Of a DNA stretch of 64,000 nt, positions 53,595-63,823 are shown in pieces (the stretch's first letter is position 1; the number at the start of each line of letters is the position of its first letter). The notes under the pieces were generated by a model, which searched no databases, was not told the DNA's origin, and saw nothing but the letters and a program-made list of their open reading frames with translations. A program made the position numbers and the translations under genes. Origin of the DNA: Xenoacremonium recifei (Eukaryota > Ascomycota > Sordariomycetes > Hypocreales > Nectriaceae); contig WOFQ01000029.1 in NCBI GenBank assembly GCA_012184525.1, positions 248,001 through 312,000 of the forward strand, given 5' to 3'.

Positions 53595-54755
53595 ATGGCT
53601 CGCAGAAAGAACTTCAACAACAATGGCAACAACAATGGCAACAACAACAACAATAATAACAATTACAACGGCGGCAATCGTAACGGCCGGAATAACGGCC
53701 AGAACCGCCACAATAACAACAATCACAATCACAATAACAACAATAACAACCGCGGAGGCGGTAACAACTCTAACAACAACTACAACAACAGCAACCCGCC
53801 GTGGAAGAAGAACTACAATAACAACTACGACAGGAACAACAATTCCAATAACAATGGTAGGAATTACCAGAATAATCGCAACAGAAACAACGACGAGAAC
53901 AACGGTAAGGTCTTGTGGGAGAATAAACGTGATGAGCAGGTCGAAAAGGACGTCGAGACATTCCGTCACCAGAAGAGACAAGAGTACGATCAGCAAATGG
54001 TCAACGGAATTACCTTCAACAACGAGAACGATCAATCGAACGGCTTCGGTTCCTTTCAGTTCCCAACCCTGGGTGGCAACATCTGTGGCAGCCCTGGGAA
54101 TAAAGGGAGCTTTGGAGGTAATGGATTCGGGGGAAATGGCTTTGGAGGCCAAGGCTTCGGAGGTCATGGGTTTGGTGGTAACGGCGCCGGCATGCTAAAC
54201 AACGGCATCCCCATCACGGGCCCAAAGCACCAAATCCCTCCCGAGATGATGATCCCCCAACGACCTGAGCTCATCAAGCTCGTCTACATCGTGCTGAGGC
54301 TAACCTTCCAAGGCGCCACGCTCCCCGCCCCCGAAGAGCTCAACATCCGCATCGTCAAGGAGAACGAATCCGTCGCCCTCGTCCGCATCAGCCCACCGCG
54401 CTACTGTCTCCCCAACTGCCCGCAAATCCTAGGCCTGCGCCTCCAGCACAGCTACGACAACAGACTAGGTGCGACGTTCGTCGCCGGCCGCGAGCTCGAT
54501 CTGTTCCTGCAGCGCGGCGACAACGCGGCCATGGCCATCTCCAGCATGCGGTGGACGGAGAACGTCGCCCCCTTTAATGAGGTTTGGGCTGAGGTTAGCG
54601 AGTTTAATAGCGGTGCGTGGGAGGATTCCCGGCGGGATGCGCTGGTGCAGCGGCTGCCGACGACGGGGGATTTGGTGTGCAAGTGTGGCTCGCCGATGTA
54701 TATGACGTGCCTGAATACGTGTCGGCCGTATTGTATCAAGGGTCCGGGAATGTAA
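53595..54755 (+). CDS. Asn-rich prion-like protein with Gly repeats and Cys-rich end
   Basis: Single exon, 387 aa from MARRKNFNN; an in-frame ATG at 53406 would add 63 residues of poor character. Residues 5-105 are mostly Asn with scattered Arg, Gly and Tyr, as in yeast prion domains and RNA-granule proteins. A charged helix-like part (ENKRDEQVEKDVETFRHQKR) follows, then FGGxG repeats (GNGFGGNGFGGQGFGG) near 173-198. The last 170 residues look folded: PELIKLVYIVLRLTFQG, PPRYCLPNCPQILGLRLQ and a terminal Cys array, CKCGSPMYMTCLNTCRPYC. I recognise no family. The composition suggests phase separation or aggregation, perhaps with RNA. The coding frame is supported by the conserved-looking C-terminal part, not just by the repeats. 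Confidence 0.78.
   Translation: MARRKNFNNNGNNNGNNNNNNNNYNGGNRNGRNNGQNRHNNNNHNHNNNNNNRGGGNNSNNNYNNSNPPWKKNYNNNYDRNNNSNNNGRNYQNNRNRNNDENNGKVLWENKRDEQVEKDVETFRHQKRQEYDQQMVNGITFNNENDQSNGFGSFQFPTLGGNICGSPGNKGSFGGNGFGGNGFGGQGFGGHGFGGNGAGMLNNGIPITGPKHQIPPEMMIPQRPELIKLVYIVLRLTFQGATLPAPEELNIRIVKENESVALVRISPPRYCLPNCPQILGLRLQHSYDNRLGATFVAGRELDLFLQRGDNAAMAISSMRWTENVAPFNEVWAEVSEFNSGAWEDSRRDALVQRLPTTGDLVCKCGSPMYMTCLNTCRPYCIKGPGM
53613..53906 (+). repeat. AAC/AAT triplet-rich tract coding poly-Asn
   Basis: Imperfect AAC, AAT and CAAC arrays encode the Asn-rich domain. The tract gives long open frames in the other reading frames (Thr-rich on plus, Val/Ile-rich on minus); these are artefacts. Confidence 0.85.
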
Positions 54756-55087
54756 GTATTTTGGCGTTGTAGGGTAAGTTGTAAGATGGCGTCGGGAATT
54801 TGCATTTTTGATGGTGTAGCGGTTGCTTTGGGATTTAATAGACATCTTTGTGTATTGTTCTGATAAAATGCTCGTGATATTGCATATTTCGGGTTTGTGT
54901 GTCTTAAAATTGTCCTTATTCAGTGCTTGTCGTAGTTAAGTGGTGTGAAGCTCTACTTCATGTAAAACCGATATGGAGACTCATCTAAGTTCATGGGTCA
55001 ACCATGGCAACTTCAGTGTCAACACAGCCTAACGTAAGCAGACCCGAGAAAGACCTCCGGTGAGATTAAAATCACTGAAATTAATTC

Positions 55088-56481
55088 CTAGCTGTCTATC
55101 ACCCCTCTGTCTGAAACCAGCCCTGACTCTGAATCCGACTCTGTCTCCGAACCTGACTCTGTCTCCGACCCCGACTCTGTCTCTGAAGTCGACTCTGTCT
55201 CTGAAGTCGACTCTGTCTCTGAAGTCGACTCTGTCTCTGAAGTCGACTCTGTCTCTGAATCCGACCCCCCCTCTGAACTCGACTCTTCCTCCGAACTCGA
55301 CTCTGAAGCTTCATTATGAAAGCCTTCCACCGCCCCATTGTAATGGCGTTCCAAGTTATCACCGTGTCTCCACGACTGGACTATCAGTTGGGTCGTTGCT
55401 TGGCCGATATCGTCTTCAGGGAGTATGCTCGCACGGAAGGCATCTGCGGGCGTATGGTGCGAATAATCTTCCCAGACGAGTCTTTTGGATCTGCGCCCGC
55501 CTTCATCCCAAAGAAGTACCGATCGCAATTTCAGGCCCTATTCGCTTTATTTAGTGCTGGCTTTGAACATGCTAACGAGATAGACTCACGTCGCAGATCT
55601 CACTTAAGTAGGAGTTTGGACTCCGAACTTGGAGGCACGCCCACAGTATCCCCTGGACATGCTCAATAGCAGGCACGGGCTCGCTCTCACTGGCTGCGAG
55701 AATTTGCGTGATACCGAGGTAATTCCGCGATACATAGAAGAATGACGGTGCTGTGCCAGTACCTTCTTGCCCAGCACGGGTTTCGGCAAGTTCCCTGACA
55801 TAGTCCTGTCCTTCGTAATTCACATATCGCACTACCAACGCTGACACTCGCACGCCGAACCTACGTGGTCCAGGCCAGTGATGAGGCTTCCTGTAAATAA
55901 TAAAAAATGCCGGGACAAGATTCTCGCGTGAATGCGACTCGAGGAAAGAGCGCGTATTGAGAACTGCAAATTCGGAGAGAAGATAGGAGGATATTTGCAT
56001 GACCAACTCCACCGGGAGCAGAGCCAAAGAACCTGGTAAGCGGATCTGTGCTGTGAGAGTGTCCTGCAGCCATTTCCGTCGGGCTCGGTTTTGACACGGC
56101 TGCGGGAAGATCCACGAACTGCTGATAGGGAGGCATCGTGGCACATCCCTAGGCTTTAGGAGACGTATACACTCGGCGTGGTGTCCGTTCCAACAGATGG
56201 GGCCGTATAGAGACTCAAAGTACGTGCCGTCCACAACACCGATCGTGGACAGCCGGTGCACCTCCTCCTTCCAGGCTCTGGCTGCCCGCCAATCAGAGGC
56301 AGTCCGGACTCTTCGTGCCCGCTGGGAAGAGCATGTCCATTCCTCGGCTAAGTAAGGCCATTCGTGTTAGCAGGAATAACTGAAGCAGGGGTATTTGTAG
56401 CTTGCCAGCCTTGTCTATTTCGCGTCTGCCCAGCTCGAAGCCGCAGAGCGTGCATCTTGGAGTGACATAATGCGTGATCAT
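55088..56481 (-). CDS. Fungal zinc-finger-like / F-box-like protein with acidic SETE tail
   Basis: Start MITHYVTPRCTLCGFELG matches a family of fungal proteins that open with a Cys-x2-Cys knuckle. Exon 1 (56481-56406) joins exon 2 (from 56347) through a 58 bp intron with a GC donor; the frame then runs on as CSSQRARRVRTASDWRAARA and CWNGHHAECIRLL. It continues to an F-box-like segment LPVELVMQISSYLLSEFAV. Exon 2 must end near 55600 (GTGAGA or GTGAGT donors). The last exon carries RRSKRLVWEDYSHHTPADAF and a tail of SETEST repeats to the stop at 55088. The exact last splice is unsure: a donor at 55605 with an acceptor near 55494 keeps the frame. A different join would end the protein before the repeats. 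Function unknown. Confidence 0.6.
55119..55305. repeat. 18 bp tandem repeats coding (Ser-Glu-Thr-Glu-Ser-Thr)n
   Basis: Four perfect copies of an 18 bp unit (GTCTCTGAAGTCGACTCT) at 55179-55250, flanked on both sides by degenerate 6 bp multiples (GACTCT/GAATCC). On the minus strand they encode the acidic SETEST tail; perfect copies point to recent expansion. Confidence 0.85.
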
Positions 56482-57200
56482 TGTGCTCTTTTTTTTGAGA
56501 TTTTTATCCAAACAGATGAGCACGGAACCGAGGGGAAGAGGGAAAACGTGTGGCGATTTGAACGGCGATAAGTCTATATATGTTGGCTAGCCATACAGGT
56601 GCGCGTCTGCCATCGTGACTCTGCCGCCACACCCTCATTAGACTTCCAAGTGACGGATGTACGCGCATTTCGAACCTAGGACCCATGATGTGCCGGAGAT
56701 GAAAGAAGAGATTTTTACAGATTGACAGATCTGCAGAAACGTGAAAGGTGGTGGCGTTGAAGAGAGTTTTCGAGCTCTGCGTGTTGAGCTTCAAGCTCTT
56801 CTAGTAGTATTACCAGCCGCATGCTGGTCGCATAAAAGTTAAGCTCAAAGTGACTGGGGGGAAAATCTATATATTTATATCATGGGGCTGGATTGGAAAC
56901 AGAGATTGAAGCCTCATGGCTGCAATAGATTTGACTGAGGCCGTAGGCCATCACGATAGTGACAGGGGTACGCGTCTTCACACGCGACTTGGTCACAGCA
57001 CAGCTTCAACACCATATTTCTTAAGACCATCAATCAAGATGGATATCCAAGGTTTTCATATCCGTCGACATCATCACATCGCTATGCTTCTCTATATTAC
57101 ACTCGACCATCAAGCTCCGTCCACAATCCATGAACCTAAACTCCAGTAAGTTTTGTTGGCAATCATCCCATGTTCACATAAATTCGAAGACACGTATTTC
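56482..57200. other. Intergenic, 720 bp
   Basis: Promoter of the zinc-finger-like gene and 3' flank of the Vms1 gene. Short ORFs here lack coding character. A TATATATTTATA-like AT stretch lies near 56867-56880. Confidence 0.45.
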
Positions 57201-59192
57201 TCAACTCTTCCCTTGCATCCTCTTTATTCTCTCCTCCGCCGCCCTCGCCCTCCTCTCCCTCTCTATCCGCATCCTCATCTCAGGCGTCAAATTCCGCGCC
57301 TCATCCTCCCTCCGCTCCTGAGGCGTCTTCGCCATTCCCGCCACAAGCGTATTCCCGCCCCTTTGCTTCGATGCCGTCACCATCGGACCTTCGCGGCGTA
57401 ACCGCTCCTCTTCTGCGCGCCGCCGCTCGGCTTCCTTGCGGTCTGCCTCACTCTTCTCGCGGGCGTCACGTTGGCTCGCCTGTTCCTTGGACAGTGGCGG
57501 GGGTATGCGTGCGGCGTCCCAAGCCCAGCGCGCTTCGCCGAGTTCTGAGCGGGCAATGCGGAAAGCATCGCGTGTTGGACGGTCGCCGGCGAGCTCAAAG
57601 GCTGTCTTGCCTTCGGTGTTGCGCAGTGTCGGATCAGCGCCGGCGCGGACGAGGAGGCCGAGGACTAACGGGGCCGAGTTCTGGTTTGCGGCGAGGTGTA
57701 GAGGACGTGGCGCATGGTAGTTCTGCTCTGGGGGCTGGAGCTCGAAGTCGGGGCTGAGTTCATTGTTCTTGAGGTATGTGAGTAGTGCTGGGACCTTTGA
57801 TCGCTTGACGAAGGCCTGTATCTGGGAGGTGTGTAGTAGTGCTGTCTCTTCCTCCTCTGTTAACTTCGGCTTGGCCGGTTTGGCGTCGGCGCTCTTTGTT
57901 GGTGTCGCTTTGGCCTCGCTCTGCTTCTTTTGTTGCTCCGCCTCGGGATCGATCTCGCGGATCTTTAACCGTGTGAGTTCGATGAATGACCGCATCAGCT
58001 CGTTCTGTGTCGCTCGTCTCGTGCTAAACGGAAAGCCTCGTAGTCTTGTGTCATTGTGCTTCAGAACCTGTCCCTCGTAAGGTCCAAACAGCGTCCGCCG
58101 GTTCGTTGTGCCCGTCGCCCGTACGAAAAGCAGCTCTGAAGTGTCCAGCAGGGCCTTCCAGTCGTGAAGAAGAGCCCGCACGTCCTCGACCAAGGCCTGC
58201 TCGTTGTACCGTCGCAGACTGGAACCGGCCGAATGTGCGGCTCCCTTGGCGTTGTCGTTGGCCGATTGTGAGCCACCCTGCTTGCGACGGGTCGTATACC
58301 GGTGGAAGGTCTTGTGCGCAAGTACTGTGGCCTCGCGATTCATCGTCGTGCCGCCTTTAGACGGTCGTGGTGCCAGAGACACAACCATCGCTGCAAAATG
58401 CCCGCCGCCGATCATGCAGAGGAACACATGCGGGCCTTTGTATGCGACTTCGGGGATCTTGCCGTCTTTTATGACACCGGGAATCGATATTGGCGCGACT
58501 TGCTTTTTGCGGAGGACATCGACGAGATCTGTATTCCGCTGCTCTTCGCCGGTAAGGATCGCGCGGTATAGCCCGAAGTAGGTGTTTGGCGGCAGCATAG
58601 GTGAGCTGAGCCAGATCAGCGGCGGCTTTCCTGTGCCTTTGCGTCCAGCAGTCTCATCCTCCTCGCCATCGGGGGCAGTAGCAGCATCTTTCTTATCTGC
58701 TATTCTCGCCTGCCTTTTGAGTAGCGTTGTGAGCGTACTCTCCTGTCGCGCTTCATCCTCTTCCTCTGTATCTTCCGAGTCGGTACCGGACAACGACTCG
58801 TCGAGAGTGCCGAGCAGTTTCTCGAACTCGGATTCTGATACTGGGGGGTTGCCGCGTAGTTTCTGCTTGAGGTTGTAGTGGTGAAAGTCGGACTTGAGGT
58901 GGCTGCGCTGGTCGAGGACGGTCGTGAAGGTGAGGTCGCAAAGGGAGCAGGATTGGGAGCCGACGAGGGTTTCGGAGGAGGCGTTGGGGGTTTTAGATCG
59001 AGGGGACGAGGATTCTGTCGCAGCTGCGTCGTCGACGTCGGTCTTGACGGCGAGAGTCTCGAGGACTTCGCCCGGGAGATCGTAGACTGAAGGTTATGCA
59101 TCGTTGGCATGGAGCATGGCGGGGTGATGGAGGGGTGATGCGGGCTTACCGTACAGCGGCCGTCGCAGCAGGTCGTCTGATGTCTTTGCCAT
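57201..59192 (-). CDS. VMS1: Vms1/ANKZF1-type ribosome quality control tRNA hydrolase
   Basis: Two exons, 59192-59150 and 59086-57201, join in frame; 642 aa. The C2H2 zinc finger (CSLCDLTFTTVLDQRSHLKS, from Cys61) comes first, followed by an acidic linker. The VLRF1 release-factor-like domain (about 165-345) contains GPHVFLCMIGGGHFAAMVV and the catalytic-type Gln in KQGGSQSAN (about residue 288). Ankyrin repeats follow (RPLHLAANQNSAPLVLGLLVRA, DPTLRNTEGKTAFELA). A long charged helix ends with RERRARAAEERIKR, which fits the R-x5-AA-x2-R Cdc48-binding (VIM) motif. The protein frees stalled nascent chains from peptidyl-tRNA on 60S subunits and links to mitochondrial protein quality control. The N-terminal exon and zinc finger are lost if the TTG at 58793 is taken as start. 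Confidence 0.93.
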
Positions 59193-60006
59193 GGCGATTG
59201 CAATAGTGTTGATTGCCAATTCTATTGCGGAGTCCAAGGGGAAAAGCGAAGAGGAGATGGTGAGCTCTGTGGGAAGAGCCTCACATTGTTAGGTGTTTGG
59301 TGAAGCTGAGTCCATGAGTAAGCTGCCGAGTCGAGGAAGCTAGACTGTGGCTAGTGGCACGGCGAGCTGAGTCACCGGGAGGCGGAAGAATTTCCACTGT
59401 CAAAAAATCGTACAGTAGGGAAATTAAGATTCCCCCTTCCTATCAGAGATTTCATTTACTATCCATTACATATAATAGACTTTAAAATTCCCCAAGCCCA
59501 TCTCGTGGAAAATATTACATATCCCAAGCACACGACCGCCATGTCAAGCCACTGTGGCTGGAGCGCTCCAGCGATGACGCCAGCGCAGCTTAAATCGCTA
59601 GGCCGCACCTTATCTTATCGACATCGCCTGAGCGGACCCCATCATTGCCTCTGCAGCCAATCATTGCCGACCGCGACGTCACCGCATCTCCCGCATCTCC
59701 AGCTTTCAGCTCTGCCGGCCTGCTCGCGACCGCCAAGATCATCACGGATTGGCTCGGGCCTTCTGTCTCGCAGCGGTGAATCCGGGAACTAACAGCTAGC
59801 AGGAATGCCAAGTGCCGCAGGGAAGGCAAGGGAAGGAAGCATGGTGATGCGACCCCGCCTTGGCCTGCGTCAGGAGGGGGAATTCCGGTATAAATAGACC
59901 CTTGGGAGGCCTGGGCTTTCTGTTCTAGCATCCTCACTCCATCCTATCAAGAGATCATCAAGCAGTATCACTTTGTCTCTATCACAGAAACATTCTCTTT
60001 TCCATC
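59193..60006. other. Divergent promoter, 814 bp, Vms1 / small stress gene
   Basis: Contains a clear TATA box and a GGGGG run with an AGGGG stress-element core near 59872-59880 on the side of the small gene. No ORF is convincing. Confidence 0.5.
59889..59896 (+). promoter_or_regulatory. TATA box of the small gene at 60007
   Basis: TATAAATA, 118 bp before the start codon, followed by a CT/CA-rich leader with CATCAAGC-type sequences. This suits strong inducible expression. Confidence 0.6.
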
Positions 60007-60380
60007 ATGGACTTCGTCAAGAACCTCACCGGAAGCAGCGACAACAAGTCGTCAGACAAGACGCAGGAGAGCAGCAGCAGCGGCGGCGGCTTCATGGACA
60101 AGATCAACGGCATGGCTGGCGGCGGTGCGCAGGGCGAGAAGAACGAAGATGGACTTGACAAAGGTAAGATCACAACCTCATTACTATCTATGCCTCGCTA
60201 ACTCGTCTAGCCGTCGACTTTGTGCAGGAAAAGGTCCTCGGCCAGGGCGACCAGAGCAACGAGAGCGCCGCTGAGCAGGCCAAGGACGAGGCCATCTCCG
60301 ACTTCATCCGCGACAAGTACAAGGACACGACGGGCAAGGAGTTCTTTGTCGCCGACAAGGACAAGGACTATGGTGTCTAG
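60007..60380 (+). CDS. Small conserved-type hydrophilic protein, stress-gene-like
   Basis: Two exons, 60007-60163 and 60211-60380, join in frame; 108 aa. It starts MDFVKNLTGSSDNKSS, is Ser/Gly/Asp/Lys-rich, has no hydrophobic segment, and ends with a likely amphipathic helix (AVDFVQEKVLGQG) and SDFIRDKYKDTTGKEFFVAD. The repeated MDxxN/DFVxxK pattern is common in small abundant proteins of ascomycetes seen under stress or starvation. I do not have a family name for it. The strong TATA box supports a real, well expressed gene. Confidence 0.78.
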
Positions 60381-60562
60381 AAGAAAAACTGAGACTGTCA
60401 TGGCACTGAAGAACCCGAGGTGGAATACCTCACGCGTACTTTCTTGCTGTCGAATACCTATGAGAAATGAAGAATGAAGAATTTCTAAAACGACCATTCA
60501 ACTTGTGTACATGAGAGTGTCTATCCAGCACGAGTGAAGAGCCGACCAATCCATCCCGCCCA

Positions 60563-62321
60563 TCAACAAAAGAAGGCCTTGAACAACGGGCTCACCACTA
60601 ACAGATACGCAAACATCGCAATACACACCGCTACAAACTCCTCTGTCCCGAACCTCAACCACGTCCTCTTGTCGCCATCCAAGCTCTTCGAAATGTTCAA
60701 CCCCTGCTTGACCGGCTTCCTCCACGGCACCGGCATGCCCAGATCACCCAGTATTTGCTCAGCAGTGATCTTCGCGCCCGCCAATACGATGGGAACTCCT
60801 GTCCCTGGATGTGTACTCGCGCCCACAAAGTACGTATTCTCAAGTTCTGGCGCCTTCGTCTGCGGCCGGAACCAGAGCACGTTGAAGAAATTGTGGCTGA
60901 GGCCCAGGATGGCGCCCTTGTCGAGGTTGAACTTGGACTCCCAGGTGAGCGGCGTGTTGACCATCTCGTGTGCAATAAAGTCTTGTAGGGACACGCCGAT
61001 TCGTGTCTGGATCGTCTGGAGCACGGCGGCGCGGGCGCGCTCGACAATCAGCTCCCAGCGCTGCTCGTCGGCTGGTAGTCCATCGTCGCCCCGGGATCGC
61101 GAAAGATGGCCTACGGGAACTAAAACAATCACTGAGTCGCGGCCCGCGGGCGCAGCTGTGGGATCAACGCGGCTGGGAACGTTGACGTAGAAGCTTGGCT
61201 CGTCGGGCAGGGCGTGCTTGTCGAAGATGGCGTCGAATGACTGGCGGTATTCCTCGGCCAAAAAGATATTGTGCGTTGAGAGTTCTGGCACCTTGCGGTC
61301 CAGGCCCCAGTAGAAGGAGATGGAACTGCAGGATGCGTCTTTCGTTTGTAGGGCTCTGCTGCGCTTCTCAATGGCTGGTGTTCGTGGGAGTATGGCGTTG
61401 TAGGAGTGCACGACGTCGGCATTGAGGATAACGATGTCGGCGGAGAGCTCTTCGCCGTTCTTGAGGACAATTCCTGTGGCTTTCTTGCCATCGGGCGAGG
61501 CGAGAACGCGCGATACAGGCGTTGAGAGGCGGTATGTCGCGCCGAAGCTGGTACCAATAGCGACGAGAGCGTCAATGACCTTGTGGAAGCCGCCCTTGGG
61601 ATACCAGATGCCCTCGGCGAACTCAGTGTACTGCAGAAGCGAGTACGTTGCCGGCGCATCAAAGGGGCTCATGCCCATGTACATGGTCGCAAACGTGAAC
61701 ACTCGTCGCAGCCTCTCGGAGCGAAAGTACCGTCCGGCACGCGCCCAGATGCTCTCAAACGGATGCATATCCAAGATCCTGGCCACGAAGCTCGGCCTCG
61801 CCATATCCCAGAAATTCACAAAATTCTTGCGCAGCACCTCATCCACCGAGATCTCATAATGGCGATGCCCCTCGCGCAACCACTGCGTCCACCTCTCAAA
61901 GCCCTCGGGCCCTTCCCAGCGCTCAATCTCGGCGCGCATCGCCGCAAGATCAGAACTCAACTGGAAGCGCTCGCCATCGTGGAACCACACGCTGTAGTTG
62001 GTCTCGCAGCGCAGCAAGTCCACGCCCGCGGCCGCCAGTGTCGTGTCGAGGTCGGCGAAGGTCTCGCGGAAGAGCTGTGGAAGCAGGAAGAGCGACGGGC
62101 CTTGGTCGAAGCGGTGGCCTTGGTGGTGGAGGAGCGAGCAGCGGCCGCCGGTGAAGCCGTTCTTCTCGAGGACGGTGACGCGCAGGCCGGCTTTGGCGAG
62201 GCGCGCGGCGAGGGCGCAGCCGCCTGCTCCAGAGCCTGGGAGTGTTAGCAGAGCAGTACTGTTGTTGTGGTTGAGTGTTTAACTTACCGACGATGATGGC
62301 GGATTTGGGCTTCTCACTCAT
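60563..62321 (-). CDS. carB: Phytoene desaturase (carotenoid synthesis)
   Basis: Two exons, 62321-62288 and 62235-60563, join in frame; 568 aa. The FAD/NAD Rossmann motif is completed by the splice: SAIIVGGSGAGGCALAARLA, then VLEKNGFTGGRCS. The middle has the CrtI-type segments FDQGPSLFLLP, YMGMSPFDAPATYSLL and GIWYPKGGFHKV. The C-terminal signature TYFVGASTHPGTGVPIVLAGA is followed by a hydrophobic anchor (FVAVCIAMFAYLLVVSPLF). The enzyme introduces double bonds into phytoene to give lycopene and further products, as in CarB of Fusarium and AL-1 of Neurospora, at membranes. No phytoene synthase/cyclase (carRA), carX or opsin gene is visible beside it, unlike the Fusarium car cluster; about 1 kb upstream lies only a CipC gene. 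Confidence 0.95.
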
Positions 62322-63388
62322 GCTGGCGACGGCGATATCATGAGACGCAGAAGGGGAGCGAACAGGAGGACCAGGACTCTAATAATACTGTTGATAGAGG
62401 CATCTTGCAGCGAGTCTACTCATCAACGACTCGCTCTCCTTTTGTCCCCCTGCTCCACAGCCACAGCATCCGGGCGCCTTGACTGTGTCTCGCTTTCCAT
62501 AGCGCGCGCGCGTTGTGTTGTGTAAGTCAAGACATTCGAGCCTTCCATGGCGATATGGAAGTGTATGACACCACGACTTGAACGGGCGCTAAATGTCGCT
62601 GTTTTAGGCGCTTTGTTAGGCGAGATCGGACCCGATGATAGCGGGTTTAGTGAGGGGTCTGAGATCGGGGAATTTGAAGCTTGGCTGGCAACTTGAGGCT
62701 GGTGCCAAGAGTTCTTCAGCCAGTTGCATCTGGGAACAAATAGTGGACTTATCCATCTTGGATTATAGACGAACATCATTCCTACAACGGAAGCAATGAA
62801 GAGTTGTGGCATTGTGTAGTCTCCCATAGTAGGTACAGCCATTAGTGACCTGACACCGAGGAACTCGCTTAGGCCATTCGATTTAGCAGGGTCAAATACC
62901 CTTGACCTTGGCCACTCTCTTTTAATTGACTTCTTCCTCCCCGGCAAGCGATATAGTGGTGTCTGCAAGTTCTTTTTTAGGGTCGACCATTCCCTGCTAT
63001 CTGGTTACAACGTAAGAATTTCTGCCTATTAGAAGCAGAGGGCATTTGCTTGACTCGATCAGTATGAGTCCCTGGCTAATACGGGTTCGTGCTAGAAGGT
63101 AGACCGTAGACCCCTACCCGAAGCCATCGGCAGCCCTAACCAGCATCCGGACTTTGGGTACGGAGTACGCCGTAAGCTGTATCTGGTAGTACTGACCATA
63201 ATTCTTATCACCCGAGCCCTCAATTGAGGAGCAACATCGTAAACAGGCGGTCTGGTCCTTTCTGGAATTGCCGCTACTTGAAGCAGGGTCTTATCTAACA
63301 TGCGTACAACGGATGAACCTGGGGCAATCAAGCGAGTTCTTGTTCGTCAAATTTTTATTTCATACTAATATTGTATGCTAGCGATACC
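62322..63388. other. Intergenic, about 1.07 kb
   Basis: Promoter of carB and 3' flank of the CipC gene. It contains GTACGGAGTAC at 63159-63169, a short palindrome-like motif common in fungal intergenic DNA. A 181-codon minus ORF (62423-62968) begins at TTG and has no motif. Confidence 0.45.
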
Positions 63389-63823
63389 CTAGTAGTCGCC
63401 CGAGTCGGCCAACGCCTGCTCGGCTTGCTGTCGGGCATGGTATTTGGCCCTCTCCGTGTCTACATAGTCCAGACCCTTTGTCTCAACCATGCGATCAATA
63501 AATGCTCCGGACGCCGCGGCGAGAATTTCCTTGGCCTTGGCATGAGAATCAGGTTGGCCTAGATCGTTTGTAAGCGCAGGCCCGAGAGGGGTATTTTTTA
63601 GAGAGCGTACCGTTCTTAGCGCAGTGGTTCTCGTAGGCCTTCATAGCTTCGTAAGCGGCACCAGCGCCGAGAAGTTCATGGGATAGCTCTGCCTTGTGGG
63701 GGGCATTTTGAACTTGTTCGTAAGCGTTAGCTTGATCGGAGTCGTCTGGACCAGGTGTTAGCAGTCTGAACGTGGAGTCGGGTATCTGGGTTGGAGCGTA
63801 TAAGTACCAGAGAACCAGCCCAT
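63389..63823 (-). CDS. CipC-like antibiotic response protein (DUF3759)
   Basis: Three exons, 63823-63808, 63745-63611 and 63558-63389, join in frame; 106 aa. The first exon is only 16 nt (MGWFS plus one base). The protein reads MGWFSDDSDQANAYEQVQ, then PHKAELSHELLGAGAAYEAM, QPDSHAKAKEILAAASGAFI and DRMVETKGLDYVD, and ends with ADSGDY, the full pattern of the CipC family. CipC was first found as a concanamycin-induced protein and is abundant under stress and in infection-related growth; its biochemical role is unknown. It is a cytosolic helical protein without a signal peptide. A TATA box lies about 100 bp upstream. Confidence 0.93.

Noticed and set aside
53623..54198. Thr-rich plus ORF and Val/Ile-rich minus ORF over the poly-Asn tract
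   Set aside because: Triplet-repeat artefacts of the AAC/AAT array; only the Asn frame continues into a folded-looking C-terminus.
58700..59203. 167-codon minus ORF at the 5' part of the Vms1 gene
   Set aside because: Out-of-frame shadow; the spliced Vms1 frame carries the zinc finger and continues without stops.
62423..62968. 181-codon minus ORF upstream of carB
   Set aside because: Begins at TTG, mixed composition, no family motif and no splice signals linking it to another exon.
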